From positions 2,169,580 through 2,233,579 of the forward strand of contig NZ_AP023054.1 of NCBI RefSeq assembly GCF_019703835.1: 64,000 bases of DNA, written 5' to 3'. A program made the position numbers and the translations under genes. The DNA comes from Thaumasiovibrio subtropicus (GTDB lineage Bacteria > Pseudomonadota > Gammaproteobacteria > Enterobacterales > Vibrionaceae). Below, in pieces: positions 46,353-56,367 of the stretch. Position 1 is the stretch's first letter; each line of letters starts with the position of its first letter. Below the pieces are notes generated by a model that worked only from the letters and a program-made list of their open reading frames with translations, was not told the DNA's origin and did not search any database.

Positions 46353-49300
46353 ATGTTTTCTTTCCCAATTCCTGTTAAAGCTGCCGACAAACGTACACTT
46401 GGTCAGGCATCTCACGCTGCTCTCGCTATTGCGATAACCTCGGCGTACAAGCAGCATCAAGGCCACTGCCTTTTTGTTGTTAAAGACACGCAAACCGCCA
46501 ACCGCTTACAGACAGAACTCGAAACATTCTTGCCCGGCCTTGTGCATGTGTTTCCAGATTGGGAAACCTTGCCTTACGACAGCTTTTCGCCGCACCAAGA
46601 CATCATTTCCGATCGTCTCGCGCACCTTTATCGTCTGCCAACGCTTAAAGACAGCATTACTTTAGTCCCGGTAAATACGCTGCTGCAGCGCCTCACTCCC
46701 AGCGAATTTATTCATCAACATGCATTATTGGTGAAAAACGGCGATCGTCTGTCGCTTGAAAAACTGCGCTTGCAACTCGAAAAGTCAGGCTATCGCCATG
46801 TTGACCAAGTCATGGAACACGGGGAATACGCTAATCGGGGTTCGCTATTAGACCTCTTCCCTATGGGTAGCAATCAGCCTTACCGCATTGATTTCTTCGA
46901 TGATGAGGTTGATACCATTCGCCACTTTGACCCAGAAAATCAACGCTCGACAGGTGAAATTGACAGCATTGCGCTGCTGCCTGCACATGAATTTCCAACC
47001 GATGACCTCGCCATCGAGCAGTTTCGTATTCGCTGGCGTGAACGTTTTGAAGCTCGCAGAGAAGCCGAATCAATTTATCAGCAAGTCAGCAATAAAACCT
47101 GGCCACCGGGTATTGAATACTGGCAACCCCTGTTCTTTGATCAGACAGAAACCTTGTTCGACTACCTGCCAGACAACACGTTACTGCTCACTCTCGATGA
47201 CGTCGCGAAAGCGGCTGAGACCTTTTTGGCCGATGCCGACTATCGCTATGATCAGCGTCGTGTCGACCCGCTACGTCCACTGCTAGAACCTAACGAGCTT
47301 TGGCTAAAAGTCGATGAGATGTTTGCTGGCTTTAAAACCCTGCCGCAAGTGCAGTTTGTCAGTGAACTTATTGACGAGAACAAGGCGGGACAAGCTAATC
47401 TCTCTCTGACCGCCCTACCTGAGTTAACGGTTAATCAAAAGCTCAAGGAGCCCATGGCAGCGTTGCGTCAGTTTGTTGAGCAACATACTGGCAAAGTCAT
47501 TTTTTCTGTCGAGTCGCAAGGCCGTCGAGAAGCCCTACTCGATCTCCTGACTCGCATAAAGCTACGTCCTATGGTGTGCGAGACCCTTGATGACGCGATT
47601 GCCTCGCCACATAAGCACACGCTGATTATCAGTCACAGTGAACAAGGTTTCATTGATAACGAAACCGACATCGCTTTAATCTGCGAAGGCAACATACTCG
47701 GTCAGCGGGTGGTACAACGTCGACGCCGAGAAGACAAAAAAGTCGTCAATAGCGACACCATTATCCGTAACCTAGCGGAGTTACAGCCTGGTCAGCCTGT
47801 TGTCCACCTTGATCATGGTATCGGCCGCTATATTGGTCTCCAAACGCTAGAAGCTGGCGGCATGACAAGCGAGTTTGTGACCCTTGAATACCAAGGTGGC
47901 AGTAAACTCTACGTCCCAGTCTCTTCACTGCACATGATAAGCCGCTATTCTGGTGGCGCTGAGGATGGTGCGCCATTACACAAACTGGGCGGAGAGACTT
48001 GGCAAAAAGCCCGCAAAAAGGCCGCTGAAAAGGTCCGCGATGTCGCTGCCGAGTTACTTGATGTGTATGCAAAACGTGAACTGAAACCCGGCCATAAGTT
48101 CATGCTCAACCGCGAAGCCTATGCCGAGTTCATGACCGGTTTCCCGTTTGAGGAAACCCACGACCAAGCCATGGCGATCAACGCGGTGCTATCAGACATG
48201 TGCCAGAAAAAGGCCATGGATCGCCTCGTCTGTGGTGACGTTGGCTTCGGTAAAACCGAGGTCGCGATGCGCGCCGCTTTCGTCGCTGTCGAAAACAGCA
48301 AGCAAGTTGCCGTATTAGTACCAACAACCCTCTTAGCCCAACAGCACTTCGAAAACTTCCGCGACCGTTTTGCCAACATGCCAATTCGGGTCGAAGTACT
48401 TTCCCGATTTAAAACGGCTAAAGAGCAGAAAGCGATTCTTGAAGACACAAAGGAAGGCAAAGTCGACATTCTGATTGGCACGCATAAACTACTTAATGGC
48501 GAACTTAAGTTTAAAGATCTTGGCCTGCTTATCGTCGATGAAGAGCACCGTTTCGGTGTGCGTCAAAAAGAGAAAGTAAAAGCGATGCGTGCAGATGTCG
48601 ATATCCTCACGCTAACGGCAACCCCCATACCACGAACATTAAACATGGCGATGAGTGGGATGCGAGACCTCTCCATCATCGCAACACCACCAGCACGGCG
48701 TATGGCGATTAAAACCTTCGTACGCCAGAGCGAACCCGCCCTCATTCGCGAAGCCATATTGCGCGAAATTGCCCGTGGTGGGCAGGTATACTTCCTGCAC
48801 AATAACGTAGAAACCATAGATAAAACAGCGGAAGATCTCGCTGAGCTGGTACCAGAAGCACGTATCACCACAGCCCATGGCCAAATGCGAGAACGTGAAC
48901 TGGAACGCATAATGTCGGATTTTTATCATCAACGGTTCAATGTCTTGGTGTGTACCACTATCATTGAGACCGGCATCGATGTACCGACGGCAAACACCAT
49001 TATCATGGATCGCGCTGATCACCTTGGGTTAGCCCAGCTACACCAATTACGTGGCCGTGTTGGTCGTTCACATCACCAAGCCTATGCTTATCTGCTGACT
49101 CCTCACCCGAAACGCATGACCAAAGATGCTCAAAAGCGTCTAGAGGCTATCGCTTCGCTTGAAGACTTAGGGGCGGGCTTTACCCTTGCGACCCATGACT
49201 TGGAGATTCGAGGCGCGGGTGAACTACTTGGCGATGAACAGAGTGGTCAGATACAATCGGTAGGCTTCACGCTTTACATGGAGATGTTGGAGCAAGCTGT

Positions 49301-49799
49301 CGAAGCCTTGCGGGAAGGCAAAGAACCCTCACTCGATGATCTGCTTAAGCAGCAGAGTGAAGTTGAAATGCGAATTCCTGCACTATTACCGGATGATTAC
49401 ATTCCGGATGTCAACACACGTTTATCGCTCTACAAACGCATTGCGAGTGCAAAAGATGAGAGTGAATTAACAGAGTTACGTGTTGAGCTGATCGACCGCT
49501 TTGGCTTGCTGCCAAGCGCGACGAAAAATTTGCTCGATATTAACAAACTGAAGCTTCAGGCTGAGACAATGGGGATCAGCAAAATAGAAGCAAGCGAGCG
49601 CGGAGCCGCGATTGAGTTCAGCGAAAATTCAACCGTCAATCCGCTTTATCTGGTAGGCTTGTTACAGAAAGCACCACAGCGCTATCGAATGGATGGCCCT
49701 AATCGGGTGAAAATTGTAACGGATTTAAAGGAAGCAGATAAACGATTGAAGTGTATTGATGAACACTTGAAAGAGTTTGCTGCTAACAAACAACAATAG
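46353..49799 (+). CDS. mfd: Transcription-repair coupling factor Mfd
   Basis: Removes stalled RNA polymerase and recruits UvrA to transcribed-strand lesions. At 1,148 aa it equals E. coli Mfd. Domain order: UvrB-like module (~1-340), polymerase-interacting CarD-like domain (GQPVVHLDHGIGRYIGLQ, ~480-550), RecG-like translocase (GDVGFGKTEVA Walker A, VDEEHRFGV Walker B, TATPIPRTL, QLRGRVGRS), and the C-terminal TRCF domain. The ATG lies 2 bp after the PilZ stop and the gene ends 8 bp before csiV, so three genes form a run. Confidence 0.97.
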   Translation: MFSFPIPVKAADKRTLGQASHAALAIAITSAYKQHQGHCLFVVKDTQTANRLQTELETFLPGLVHVFPDWETLPYDSFSPHQDIISDRLAHLYRLPTLKDSITLVPVNTLLQRLTPSEFIHQHALLVKNGDRLSLEKLRLQLEKSGYRHVDQVMEHGEYANRGSLLDLFPMGSNQPYRIDFFDDEVDTIRHFDPENQRSTGEIDSIALLPAHEFPTDDLAIEQFRIRWRERFEARREAESIYQQVSNKTWPPGIEYWQPLFFDQTETLFDYLPDNTLLLTLDDVAKAAETFLADADYRYDQRRVDPLRPLLEPNELWLKVDEMFAGFKTLPQVQFVSELIDENKAGQANLSLTALPELTVNQKLKEPMAALRQFVEQHTGKVIFSVESQGRREALLDLLTRIKLRPMVCETLDDAIASPHKHTLIISHSEQGFIDNETDIALICEGNILGQRVVQRRRREDKKVVNSDTIIRNLAELQPGQPVVHLDHGIGRYIGLQTLEAGGMTSEFVTLEYQGGSKLYVPVSSLHMISRYSGGAEDGAPLHKLGGETWQKARKKAAEKVRDVAAELLDVYAKRELKPGHKFMLNREAYAEFMTGFPFEETHDQAMAINAVLSDMCQKKAMDRLVCGDVGFGKTEVAMRAAFVAVENSKQVAVLVPTTLLAQQHFENFRDRFANMPIRVEVLSRFKTAKEQKAILEDTKEGKVDILIGTHKLLNGELKFKDLGLLIVDEEHRFGVRQKEKVKAMRADVDILTLTATPIPRTLNMAMSGMRDLSIIATPPARRMAIKTFVRQSEPALIREAILREIARGGQVYFLHNNVETIDKTAEDLAELVPEARITTAHGQMRERELERIMSDFYHQRFNVLVCTTIIETGIDVPTANTIIMDRADHLGLAQLHQLRGRVGRSHHQAYAYLLTPHPKRMTKDAQKRLEAIASLEDLGAGFTLATHDLEIRGAGELLGDEQSGQIQSVGFTLYMEMLEQAVEALREGKEPSLDDLLKQQSEVEMRIPALLPDDYIPDVNTRLSLYKRIASAKDESELTELRVELIDRFGLLPSATKNLLDINKLKLQAETMGISKIEASERGAAIEFSENSTVNPLYLVGLLQKAPQRYRMDGPNRVKIVTDLKEADKRLKCIDEHLKEFAANKQQ

Positions 49800-49807
49800 G
49801 GGACTGT

Positions 49808-50647
49808 GTGCGTCAATCTATGTTCAAAAAAATGATACTGGTCATCGGCATGCTAGCAAGTACGTCAGCGATGGCCCGTCAGTTCGACATCGAAGTCATT
49901 CTCTTTAAGCGGAATATTCAACCCGAAGCCACTAGCGAAATGTGGCCTGAAGAACTGCCTGTCATTCAGTACCAAAATGCGATTGATATTAACGATCGTA
50001 CCGCGATGTCCTCCCACGGTGCGGGTCAGTTAGGGAGTGGGTCTAAATATCTCCGACGCCAATATGAAGCGCTGGAAAGCCATGCTGGCTTTACCCCACT
50101 TGCCCATATGGTGTGGCGCCAAGGAGACCGTGGAAAACGCACAGCACCTGTTTTGCACGTGCAACAAGGGCAAGACTTCAGTACTCAATACTATGATAAC
50201 GGGCTATCGCGTGCGGCGAATCCTAACTTGGGTGAGTCTGGTGGATCTTTCATCACCATCGATACAGCAGATTTTAACGACCCCTCTCTACCACAGTTAG
50301 AAGGCAAGATTCAGGTTTATGTGCAGCACTATCTGTTTATAGAGACACAGTTAGATTTACGTATCCCGAGTCGAAAAGAGATCGTCGTAGGCAGTCAAAT
50401 CGGTACTGACAGTCCTATTGCAACGCCTAACAACGCAGAAGGCATAGACCTCGACCCGTCTCTCGTCTCTCTAGACGACGCCGCGAGCGGATTGAACCAC
50501 CTGCAGCGTGTTGAGCGTCAAGTGGAAATCCAAGACTACTTGAAGACTTATCGTATGGACCAACGCCGTCGGATGCGCAGTGGTGAAACCCATTATCTTG
50601 ACCATCCATTAATGGGAATGATTATTCAAGTACGCCGCGTCGGTTAA
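49808..50647 (+). CDS. csiV: CsiV-family envelope protein
   Basis: 279 aa. The signal peptide ends STSAMARQ, followed by FDIEVILFKRN, the characteristic opening of this family. In V. cholerae, CsiV is a periplasmic peptidoglycan-binding protein needed for PBP1A-dependent wall synthesis. The rest is soluble with QVYVQHYLFIETQLDLR and a C-terminal MIIQVRRV. The GTG start has AGGGGA just upstream; an ATG lies four codons in. It sits directly behind mfd, as in vibrios. Confidence 0.85.
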   Translation: MRQSMFKKMILVIGMLASTSAMARQFDIEVILFKRNIQPEATSEMWPEELPVIQYQNAIDINDRTAMSSHGAGQLGSGSKYLRRQYEALESHAGFTPLAHMVWRQGDRGKRTAPVLHVQQGQDFSTQYYDNGLSRAANPNLGESGGSFITIDTADFNDPSLPQLEGKIQVYVQHYLFIETQLDLRIPSRKEIVVGSQIGTDSPIATPNNAEGIDLDPSLVSLDDAASGLNHLQRVERQVEIQDYLKTYRMDQRRRMRSGETHYLDHPLMGMIIQVRRVG

Positions 50648-50669
50648 TAAACGGTGATCATCTACTTTC

Positions 50670-50703
50670 AAAGCCCTCTTACTGAGGGCTTTGTTGTTTT
50701 TTT
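50670..50703 (+). terminator. Terminator of csiV (PilZ-mfd-csiV run)
   Basis: AAAGCCCTC, loop TTACT, GAGGGCTTT, then a T-rich run. Confidence 0.9.
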
Positions 50704-50780
50704 AGGTATGTGGCACTGAATTTGCTAATCTGAAAGCAATGACCCTTCACAGGTAATTTTTCCAGCAAAGGTATGAGTTT

Positions 50781-51314
50781 ATGAAATGGCATTTGAACAG
50801 CTCACGTTTACATATTCGTCCATTGAAGGACTGTGACCTCTACCCGTTCAAAGATGCCGTTAACGCCTCACTTGAGACCTTGTCTCCATGGCTAGAGTGG
50901 TGCCAGTCCCCATTTGATACCGATACCGCTTTGCAGTGGGTTAAACTCAGCCAACAACACTGGATCATCGGCAACAGCTATGAACTGGGCCTCTTTCTAC
51001 GTCACGATGATAGCTTGGTGGGTGCCGTCACCATTGATTGTATCAACACCTTTTTCAATCAAGCCAACCTCGGCTACTGGATTCATCAAGACCATAATGG
51101 GCAAGGTTTTGCCACGGAAGCGGTCGAAGCGATTAAAGCCTTTGCCTTTGAACAGCTCGGATTAACCCGATTAGAGTTAATTATTCATCCAGAAAACTGC
51201 GCCAGTATTAAAGTTGCTCATTCCGTCCATGCAGAACAAGAGTGCTTAGCAAAGAACCGCCTCTACTTCAAACGCCGCCCTGTTGATGCTTGGGTATACT
51301 CGCTGACGCCGTAA
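50781..51314 (+). CDS. RimJ/RimL-like GNAT acetyltransferase
   Basis: A 177-aa GNAT enzyme of the RimJ/RimL/SpeG subgroup: RLHIRPLKDCD at the start, LGYWIHQDHNGQGFATEA (acetyl-CoA loop Gln-x-x-Gly-x-Ala), and LELIIHPENCASIKVAH. The substrate could be a ribosomal protein N-terminus or another amine. It is monocistronic, between csiV and the esterase-padR operon. Confidence 0.83.
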   Translation: MKWHLNSSRLHIRPLKDCDLYPFKDAVNASLETLSPWLEWCQSPFDTDTALQWVKLSQQHWIIGNSYELGLFLRHDDSLVGAVTIDCINTFFNQANLGYWIHQDHNGQGFATEAVEAIKAFAFEQLGLTRLELIIHPENCASIKVAHSVHAEQECLAKNRLYFKRRPVDAWVYSLTP

Positions 51315-51640
51315 ACCCCTTCCTCACCGAGCTTATAAACTCTGCGACTCCCCTTCGAGTAATCACTTTCCCTTTTCAAACCACGATTGCGCCTTTTGTT
51401 CTTCAATCGCTTTTAATCACTGTTCATTCATCTGCGCAAGACGCTCAGGATGAAGTGATAGCGCATACCAAAGCAGAGCATTATTGCTAGGCGAACCTGA
51501 GCTATCGATAAAGATTCTATCGCCTTGGTTGTTGTTACTCTCTTCAATTGTGATCTCCCTCATCTCTCTATCTAGCAGCCAAGTTTTAGGCTCGTCACGC
51601 TGTACAAAAAACGATCTTCCCCTTGATCTTTTTCGCATTA
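51315..51640. other. Stretch without a convincing gene
   Basis: Between the acetyltransferase and the esterase promoter. A 73-codon minus-strand frame (51417-51638) is open but lacks a ribosome site, has no recognisable domain, and would start at the edge of the esterase operator. I do not call it. Confidence 0.4.
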
Positions 51641-51672
51641 ATGTATCTAATAGATATATCTAAACGATACAT
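51641..51672. promoter_or_regulatory. PadR-type operator upstream of the esterase-padR operon
   Basis: A 32-bp dyad with outer arms ATGTATC and GATACAT around the central palindrome AGATATATCT; 13 of 16 half-site positions are symmetric. ATGT...ACAT arms are typical of PadR-family sites. It ends 10 bp before the esterase ATG, overlapping the likely promoter and leader, so bound repressor would block expression. The PadR gene itself is second in the operon. Confidence 0.7.
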
Positions 51673-51682
51673 AGGTAAACAT

Positions 51683-52864
51683 ATGAAACTTAAGATCTCG
51701 ATAGCCGCTGTGATGTTTGCAATTGTCAGCATACTATTCCTACTTCCTGAGCCGACGCCACCAGCACCGAGTGGGAAGGCAACGGTTGGGGTGACACAAT
51801 TTGAACTACAGAACGAAGAACGTTGGATACAGGTCAGCACTTGGTATCCAGTCAGCCAGTATGATCCCGAAAAAGTGTTTGCTTACCGACCAAGCTGGGT
51901 TGGTAAAGCGCTTGCCGAGCAACAAAACCTCCCGGAAGCACTTATGGGTGAAATGCTCCACTCATACTCTCATCTCGATGCGGAAGTGATGAATGGTAAA
52001 CATCCCGTGATCATCTTTAATCACGGCTACGCCACGTACCCACGCCTCTATATGTCCATGTTTGAGCAACTCGCCAGTGAGGGTTTCATTGTCATGGCCA
52101 TTGGTCATCCGGGTGACAGCTTGATTATTCGCAATGCCGCGGGCGAGTTTTTCCCGCACAGTGAAGCTGCGAAGCTACCCGCGATAAACGCAGACTTGAT
52201 TAATCAGCTTCACAGCGTATCGAGAACTATGGCAGCGCAAACTGACCGCCAGAAGTGGCATCAAAGCATGACAGATTACAAATCATCACCGCTAATGGCC
52301 CCTGGGCTAACGCGTTATCCGCATTGGATTGCCAACAACTTGCTATTGCTCGATAGCTTAGCGGCCATTGAGACAGGTGGCATCCCCGGCCCATTGCGCG
52401 GCCATTTGGACCTCGAGAATATTGGTACCTTAGGGCATTCATTTGGTGGCGCCGTCGCCGTAAACCTTGCACTTTCTCAATCACAAATTAAGGCAGGGCT
52501 GAACTTGGATGGCCCACAGATTAACTTTTCTCCGCAGCAGACGATCGATAAGCCGCTCTGCTTTTTCTATGGCGATCAAACTGAGATCACTTACGCGGCA
52601 TTCCCTTGGCTCAATGACGCCTTGTGGGAGGAAGCAAGTGTGACTAAATGCTCTGTGACGTTCGAAGGGGCTGGTCACAACAACTTTAGCGATTTAACCT
52701 ATAACCCTTATGTTAAATACATGGGGCTTACGGGTAACGGTGACGGCAACGAACTCGGCAATCAAATTAATCAAGGGATTGTCGCTTTCTTTAACCAACA
52801 ACTTCGCCAACAACATGCGTGGCCCCCTCAAGGAGCACTGATGAAAATCAGCCAGACAAACTAA
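51683..52864 (+). CDS. Alpha/beta hydrolase of the platelet-activating-factor acetylhydrolase type
   Basis: A 393-aa esterase/lipase-like enzyme with an N-terminal signal or membrane anchor (ISIAAVMFAIVSILFLL), so it acts in the envelope or outside. The catalytic serine motif is GHSFGG (Ser253), preceded by the oxyanion-side VIIFNHGYATYP. Asp276 (NLDG) and the His in GAGHNN (~332) complete a plausible triad. The substrate is not known. The ATG at 51683 follows AGGT. Its TAA overlaps the ATG of the PadR gene, so the two are coupled. Confidence 0.82.
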   Translation: MKLKISIAAVMFAIVSILFLLPEPTPPAPSGKATVGVTQFELQNEERWIQVSTWYPVSQYDPEKVFAYRPSWVGKALAEQQNLPEALMGEMLHSYSHLDAEVMNGKHPVIIFNHGYATYPRLYMSMFEQLASEGFIVMAIGHPGDSLIIRNAAGEFFPHSEAAKLPAINADLINQLHSVSRTMAAQTDRQKWHQSMTDYKSSPLMAPGLTRYPHWIANNLLLLDSLAAIETGGIPGPLRGHLDLENIGTLGHSFGGAVAVNLALSQSQIKAGLNLDGPQINFSPQQTIDKPLCFFYGDQTEITYAAFPWLNDALWEEASVTKCSVTFEGAGHNNFSDLTYNPYVKYMGLTGNGDGNELGNQINQGIVAFFNQQLRQQHAWPPQGALMKISQTN

Positions 52865-53406
52865 TGCTTGATAAAGTCATTCTTGGCCTACTGGCTTTTC
52901 AAGGGCAAAGCCTTTATGACCTTAAAAAAATCATGGAGGAGAGCACGTCACTGTTTTTCAGTGCAAGCACTGGTAGCCTTCACCCAGCCCTAAAAAAGCT
53001 CGAAAACGGTGGTCTAATAAACGTAGAAGAACGCCTGCAAGGCGAACGAGTGAAGAAAATTTACTCTAGGACACAAGCGGGCAGCGATGCGTTTCAAGCG
53101 TGGATAACAGAGCCTGTTGCTAACATGAAAGTGAAAGACGAAGGCTTACTTCGTCTCTACTTTTTTGGCCAGATCGAAGGCGACGTCGCGCCTTTTATTC
53201 AACGTTATATTAATGAGGCGGACCAGTGGATTGAGACCCTCTCAACCCTCTATGACTATGTAAAAACCATTGAGGTAGAGCCTGACTATCAAAAGGTGTA
53301 CTTTTTTGAAATGGCGACGCTTAAGTACGGCTTAGACTCACTCAAGTTTGCTAAACAGTGGTATGTAGACTTACTTGACGAGTACCGACAAGCGGGACTG
53401 AGCTAG
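52864..53406 (+). CDS. PadR-family transcriptional regulator
   Basis: 180 aa. The N-terminal winged helix-turn-helix has the PadR pattern (ILGLLAFQGQSLYDLKKIME, GSLHPALKKLENGGLI), followed by a helical Vir_act_alpha_C-type dimerisation domain (~90-175, KDEGLLRLYFFG). The ATG overlaps the esterase stop (TAATG). It probably represses its own operon through the dyad at 51641-51672; the inducer is unknown. Confidence 0.88.
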   Translation: MLDKVILGLLAFQGQSLYDLKKIMEESTSLFFSASTGSLHPALKKLENGGLINVEERLQGERVKKIYSRTQAGSDAFQAWITEPVANMKVKDEGLLRLYFFGQIEGDVAPFIQRYINEADQWIETLSTLYDYVKTIEVEPDYQKVYFFEMATLKYGLDSLKFAKQWYVDLLDEYRQAGLS

Positions 53407-53498
53407 CAAACAGCCCTTTAGAAAAAACAGTCTTACTTGCTATTGATCAAGCACGTTCACGAAGGTGCTGGCCTATGATAGGGGAAAAGGTCAGTATA

Positions 53499-53909
53499 AT
53501 GCAGCAAGGAAAACACACCGTGACCGACGACTTCATCCCACTTCACAATGGGTTAGGCAAAGAATTCAAAACCGTGACGGCCATGATCGATATCTATTGC
53601 CGAGCCCATCATCGCACATCAACAACCTGTACCGAGTGTGAGTCGCTAAAGCACTATGCCAATGTCCGACTAGACCGCTGCCCCTATGGGGAAAGCAAAC
53701 CAACGTGTAATCGCTGTCCGATCCACTGCTATAAGCAGAAGGAAAAAGCCATGATGAAAGCCATCATGCGCTTTTCTGGACCAAGAATGCTACTCCATCA
53801 CCCCTTACTCGCAATTCGTCACCTGATCCATGAGCGTAGAAAAGAGGTACCTGCCAAACCGCCTAAGCATCGTTCCAATCGCTACATCAGATTACAACAA
53901 CAAGATTAG
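53499..53909 (+). CDS. YgbA-like (nitrous oxide-stimulated promoter family) protein
   Basis: A 136-aa Cys-rich cytoplasmic protein. The family pattern is clear: EFKTVTAMIDIYCRAHH, then Cys residues in CTECESL and a C-x3-C-x2-C-type cluster (PTCNRCPIHCYK), then MRFSGPRMLLHHPLLAIRH. The E. coli homologue ygbA is controlled by the nitric-oxide sensor NsrR, but I find no clear NsrR site here. The ATG at 53499 has AAAAGG 8 nt upstream and is preferred over the ATG at 53475. Confidence 0.85.
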   Translation: MQQGKHTVTDDFIPLHNGLGKEFKTVTAMIDIYCRAHHRTSTTCTECESLKHYANVRLDRCPYGESKPTCNRCPIHCYKQKEKAMMKAIMRFSGPRMLLHHPLLAIRHLIHERRKEVPAKPPKHRSNRYIRLQQQD

Positions 53910-53923
53910 CTGATAAGCCAGAC

Positions 53924-53966
53924 AAAAAAGGTCTGCCGAAGCAGACCTTTCACGATTGAATCGTGT
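53924..53966. terminator. Bidirectional terminator between the ygbA-like gene and ndh
   Basis: An A-run, GGTCTGC, CGAA loop, GCAGACC, TTT. A second small stem CACGAT/ATCGTG follows directly. Confidence 0.9.
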
Positions 53967-53988
53967 ATCTTGAGTAGATCAAACTAAG

Positions 53989-55278
53989 TTAGTGAAGCTT
54001 TAGATTTGGACGCAATGCACGATTGATTCGTCCAACCAACATCATCAAACTGGTTTTAAAGAAGCCATGCAAGGCAATTTGGTGCATACGGTAGAGCGAA
54101 ATGTAGACCACACGAGCGATACGGCCTTCTACCATCATTGACCCTTTGGTCAGGTTGCCCATCAAGCTACCGACTGTTGAGAAGTTACTTAGTGAGACTA
54201 AAGAACCATGGTCGCTGTACACATAAGGTTTGAGGGTTTGCCCATTAAGCTGAGCAACAATGTTCTTGTAGGCATGCGACGCCATCTGGTGTGCCGCTTG
54301 TGCACGAGGCGGGACAAAACTGCCATCCTCTTGTGTACAAGAGGCCAAATCACCAATCACATAAATATCGTCATCACGGGTGGTTTGCAGTGTCGATTTC
54401 ACCACCAACTGGTTGATGCGGTTCGTCTCGAGACCGGCGATATCTTTTATAAAGTCTGGCGCTTTGATACCTGCGGCCCACACCATGATTTGTGCCGGGA
54501 TCAACTCACCCTCTTTGGTTGTTAAGCCTTCTTTATCCGCTTTCACGACCATAGTACCTGTGCGTACTTTCACACCAAGCTTGGTCAACTCATGATGCGC
54601 TGCAGAGGAGATTCGTGGCGGTAATGCAGGCAGAATACGCTCACCGGCTTCAACGAGGTTAACATTCAACTTTGCACTATCGAGGTCTTTAAACCCATAG
54701 TTCTTCAACTCTTTCACCGCATTGTGAAGTTCTGCTGACAGTTCTACTCCCGTCGCACCTGCGCCAACAATCGCGATATCAACCGTCTTCTGCTCCATAC
54801 TGGTATGTAGCTTCAAGAACTGATTGTTCATTTCATTACGGAAACGGTGCGCCTGCTCCGGGCTATCAAGGAAGATACAATGGTCTTTAACACCTTCAGT
54901 ATTAAAGTCGTTGGAGGTTGAGCCAATTGCCATGACGAGGATGTCGTAGCTCAGGATACGCTCTGGCATGATTTGCTCACCATTATCATCCTGCATTGGT
55001 GATAAGGTGATCGACTTTGACTCGCGGTCGATGTCTTGCAAACTGCCGAGTTGAAACTCAAAACCGTGGTTTTTGGCATGCGCACGATAACTCAGTGCAT
55101 CAACACCAGCATCCAGCGCGCCTGTTGCGACTTCGTGTAATAGTGGCTTCCACAAGTGACTCGCTTTGCGGTCTACCAGTGTCACCTCTGCTTTACCTTT
55201 TTTACCGAACTTACGGCCAAACTTAGTTGCTAGCTCTAGTCCACCAGCACCACCACCGACGATCACGATTTTGGTCAT
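53989..55278 (-). CDS. ndh: NADH dehydrogenase type II (NDH-2)
   Basis: A single-subunit, non-proton-pumping NADH:quinone oxidoreductase on the inner face of the cytoplasmic membrane. 429 aa, close to E. coli Ndh (434). It carries an FAD-binding [16 protein letters not shown], a second dinucleotide fold for NADH ([15 protein letters not shown]), the VWAAGIKAP and YVIGDLA segments, and a C-terminal amphipathic region ([15 protein letters not shown]) for membrane contact. An FNR box lies 220 bp upstream, consistent with anaerobic repression as in E. coli. Confidence 0.95.
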   Translation of the reverse strand: MTKIVIVGGGAGGLELATKFGRKFGKKGKAEVTLVDRKASHLWKPLLHEVATGALDAGVDALSYRAHAKNHGFEFQLGSLQDIDRESKSITLSPMQDDNGEQIMPERILSYDILVMAIGSTSNDFNTEGVKDHCIFLDSPEQAHRFRNEMNNQFLKLHTSMEQKTVDIAIVGAGATGVELSAELHNAVKELKNYGFKDLDSAKLNVNLVEAGERILPALPPRISSAAHHELTKLGVKVRTGTMVVKADKEGLTTKEGELIPAQIMVWAAGIKAPDFIKDIAGLETNRINQLVVKSTLQTTRDDDIYVIGDLASCTQEDGSFVPPRAQAAHQMASHAYKNIVAQLNGQTLKPYVYSDHGSLVSLSNFSTVGSLMGNLTKGSMMVEGRIARVVYISLYRMHQIALHGFFKTSLMMLVGRINRALRPNLKLH

Positions 55279-55497
55279 AATTCCCTCTCAAAGCTTCTTA
55301 ATTTTAAAAATTTTTTGTAATGCTCGACGCTGTGGCATCGAGCGACAGAATTCTTTTGGGTGAGGGTAAAACGTTCTAAATTATGTTAGTTATCGGTAGA
55401 AACGCCAATCACAGGCTCTTAACAGCAGATTACACCAATAATCTAAACAAACGCGGCGTGTTTCTAGTTCGTAGTCTCTTCTTATTGCACGCGTTCT

Positions 55498-55511
55498 TTG
55501 ATGCACATCAA
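55498..55511. promoter_or_regulatory. FNR box upstream of ndh
   Basis: TTGATGCACATCAA is a perfect match to the FNR consensus TTGAT-N4-ATCAA, in the 436-bp gap between ycfP and ndh. E. coli ndh is repressed by FNR. Apart from this and a CTCGACGC/GCATCGAG hairpin near 55323-55342, the gap shows nothing I can name. Confidence 0.75.
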
Positions 55512-55651
55512 AAACTGCACCGTTATGAGGGGATTATGTATCAGAAATGTTGAACTGAAAAGTAATTTATCAAAAAATATGCAATTTTTCTCTAGATTTT
55601 AAGAAAGGTATAGAGGAAATGACAACTTGGTATACAACCGATTGAATCGAT

Positions 55652-55697
55652 TGCGTCAGGGGTTGACGCGCAATTTAGCCGCCATCTCCCCTGACGA
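55652..55697. other. Inverted repeat after ycfP
   Basis: GTCAGGGG and CCCCTGAC form a perfect 8-bp stem with a long loop, 18 bp past the ycfP stop. It may terminate ycfP, but no T-run follows. Confidence 0.4.
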
Positions 55698-55714
55698 GCG
55701 GAAGAAACAAACAC

Positions 55715-56254
55715 TCAACTTTTTTTGAATGCTTTTACTCGTTGGAGGTGCTGAGATATCTTCTTAAACTTATGCGTCTGCTCTTCATCCCACACAATTT
55801 CGTAGTAATCTGACAGTGCGTCAGCCGTCAACTGGTTGTCATGGATTTCATCTTTCGTCGACAAAAACACCAAGCAATTGCCACGGTTTTTTTCACGAAA
55901 TTCAGTCACGCATTTTGTCGCAATATCTGCATACTCCTCCGGACGGTCAATTCGCCCTTCCATGTTGACTTCAGGACGAAGGTTAGGGTTAAAAATCGCT
56001 TGCTTAATCCCGCATAAAAAACCAATGCGCTCCGACCAATAGCCCCCTAAACCGACACCACAAATGATTGGGGATTTATCATTGCTCTCATTGATTAATT
56101 TTTGTACTTCTTTTAACAAGTGCTGCATATCGTGCTTGGGGTGCAAGGTGCTGTAGTTGACGAACCTTACATCCTCATCGATAAACTGCAACTGCAGTAC
56201 TTTCTCATGATTTCCGGGGCTTGTAGAGTCAAACCCATGCAGATAAATAATCAT
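55715..56254 (-). CDS. ycfP: YcfP-family esterase-like protein
   Basis: A 179-aa protein of the UPF0227/YcfP group with an alpha/beta hydrolase-like fold. It has [18 protein letters not shown] at the start, and [15 protein letters not shown] at the nucleophile elbow, with Gly-Leu where a Ser would stand in active hydrolases. Its biochemical activity is unproven. It lies next to ndh, as in E. coli (nagZ-ycfP-ndh), but nagZ is absent here. Confidence 0.88.
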   Translation of the reverse strand: MIIYLHGFDSTSPGNHEKVLQLQFIDEDVRFVNYSTLHPKHDMQHLLKEVQKLINESNDKSPIICGVGLGGYWSERIGFLCGIKQAIFNPNLRPEVNMEGRIDRPEEYADIATKCVTEFREKNRGNCLVFLSTKDEIHDNQLTADALSDYYEIVWDEEQTHKFKKISQHLQRVKAFKKS

Positions 56255-56367
56255 AGCCCTTCCCTGTTTAAGGTCTTTCTTGCCATCAATCTAGCATGAT
56301 TCCCTGCACATAACAGCGCAAATTTGTTCACAAATCATTTAATTGAGACACGCGACGTAACAGATGG

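Noticed and set aside
51417..51638. 73-codon open frame on the minus strand before the esterase gene
   Set aside because: No Shine-Dalgarno, no known domain, and its start abuts the esterase operator. It may be chance, though a decayed gene cannot be excluded.
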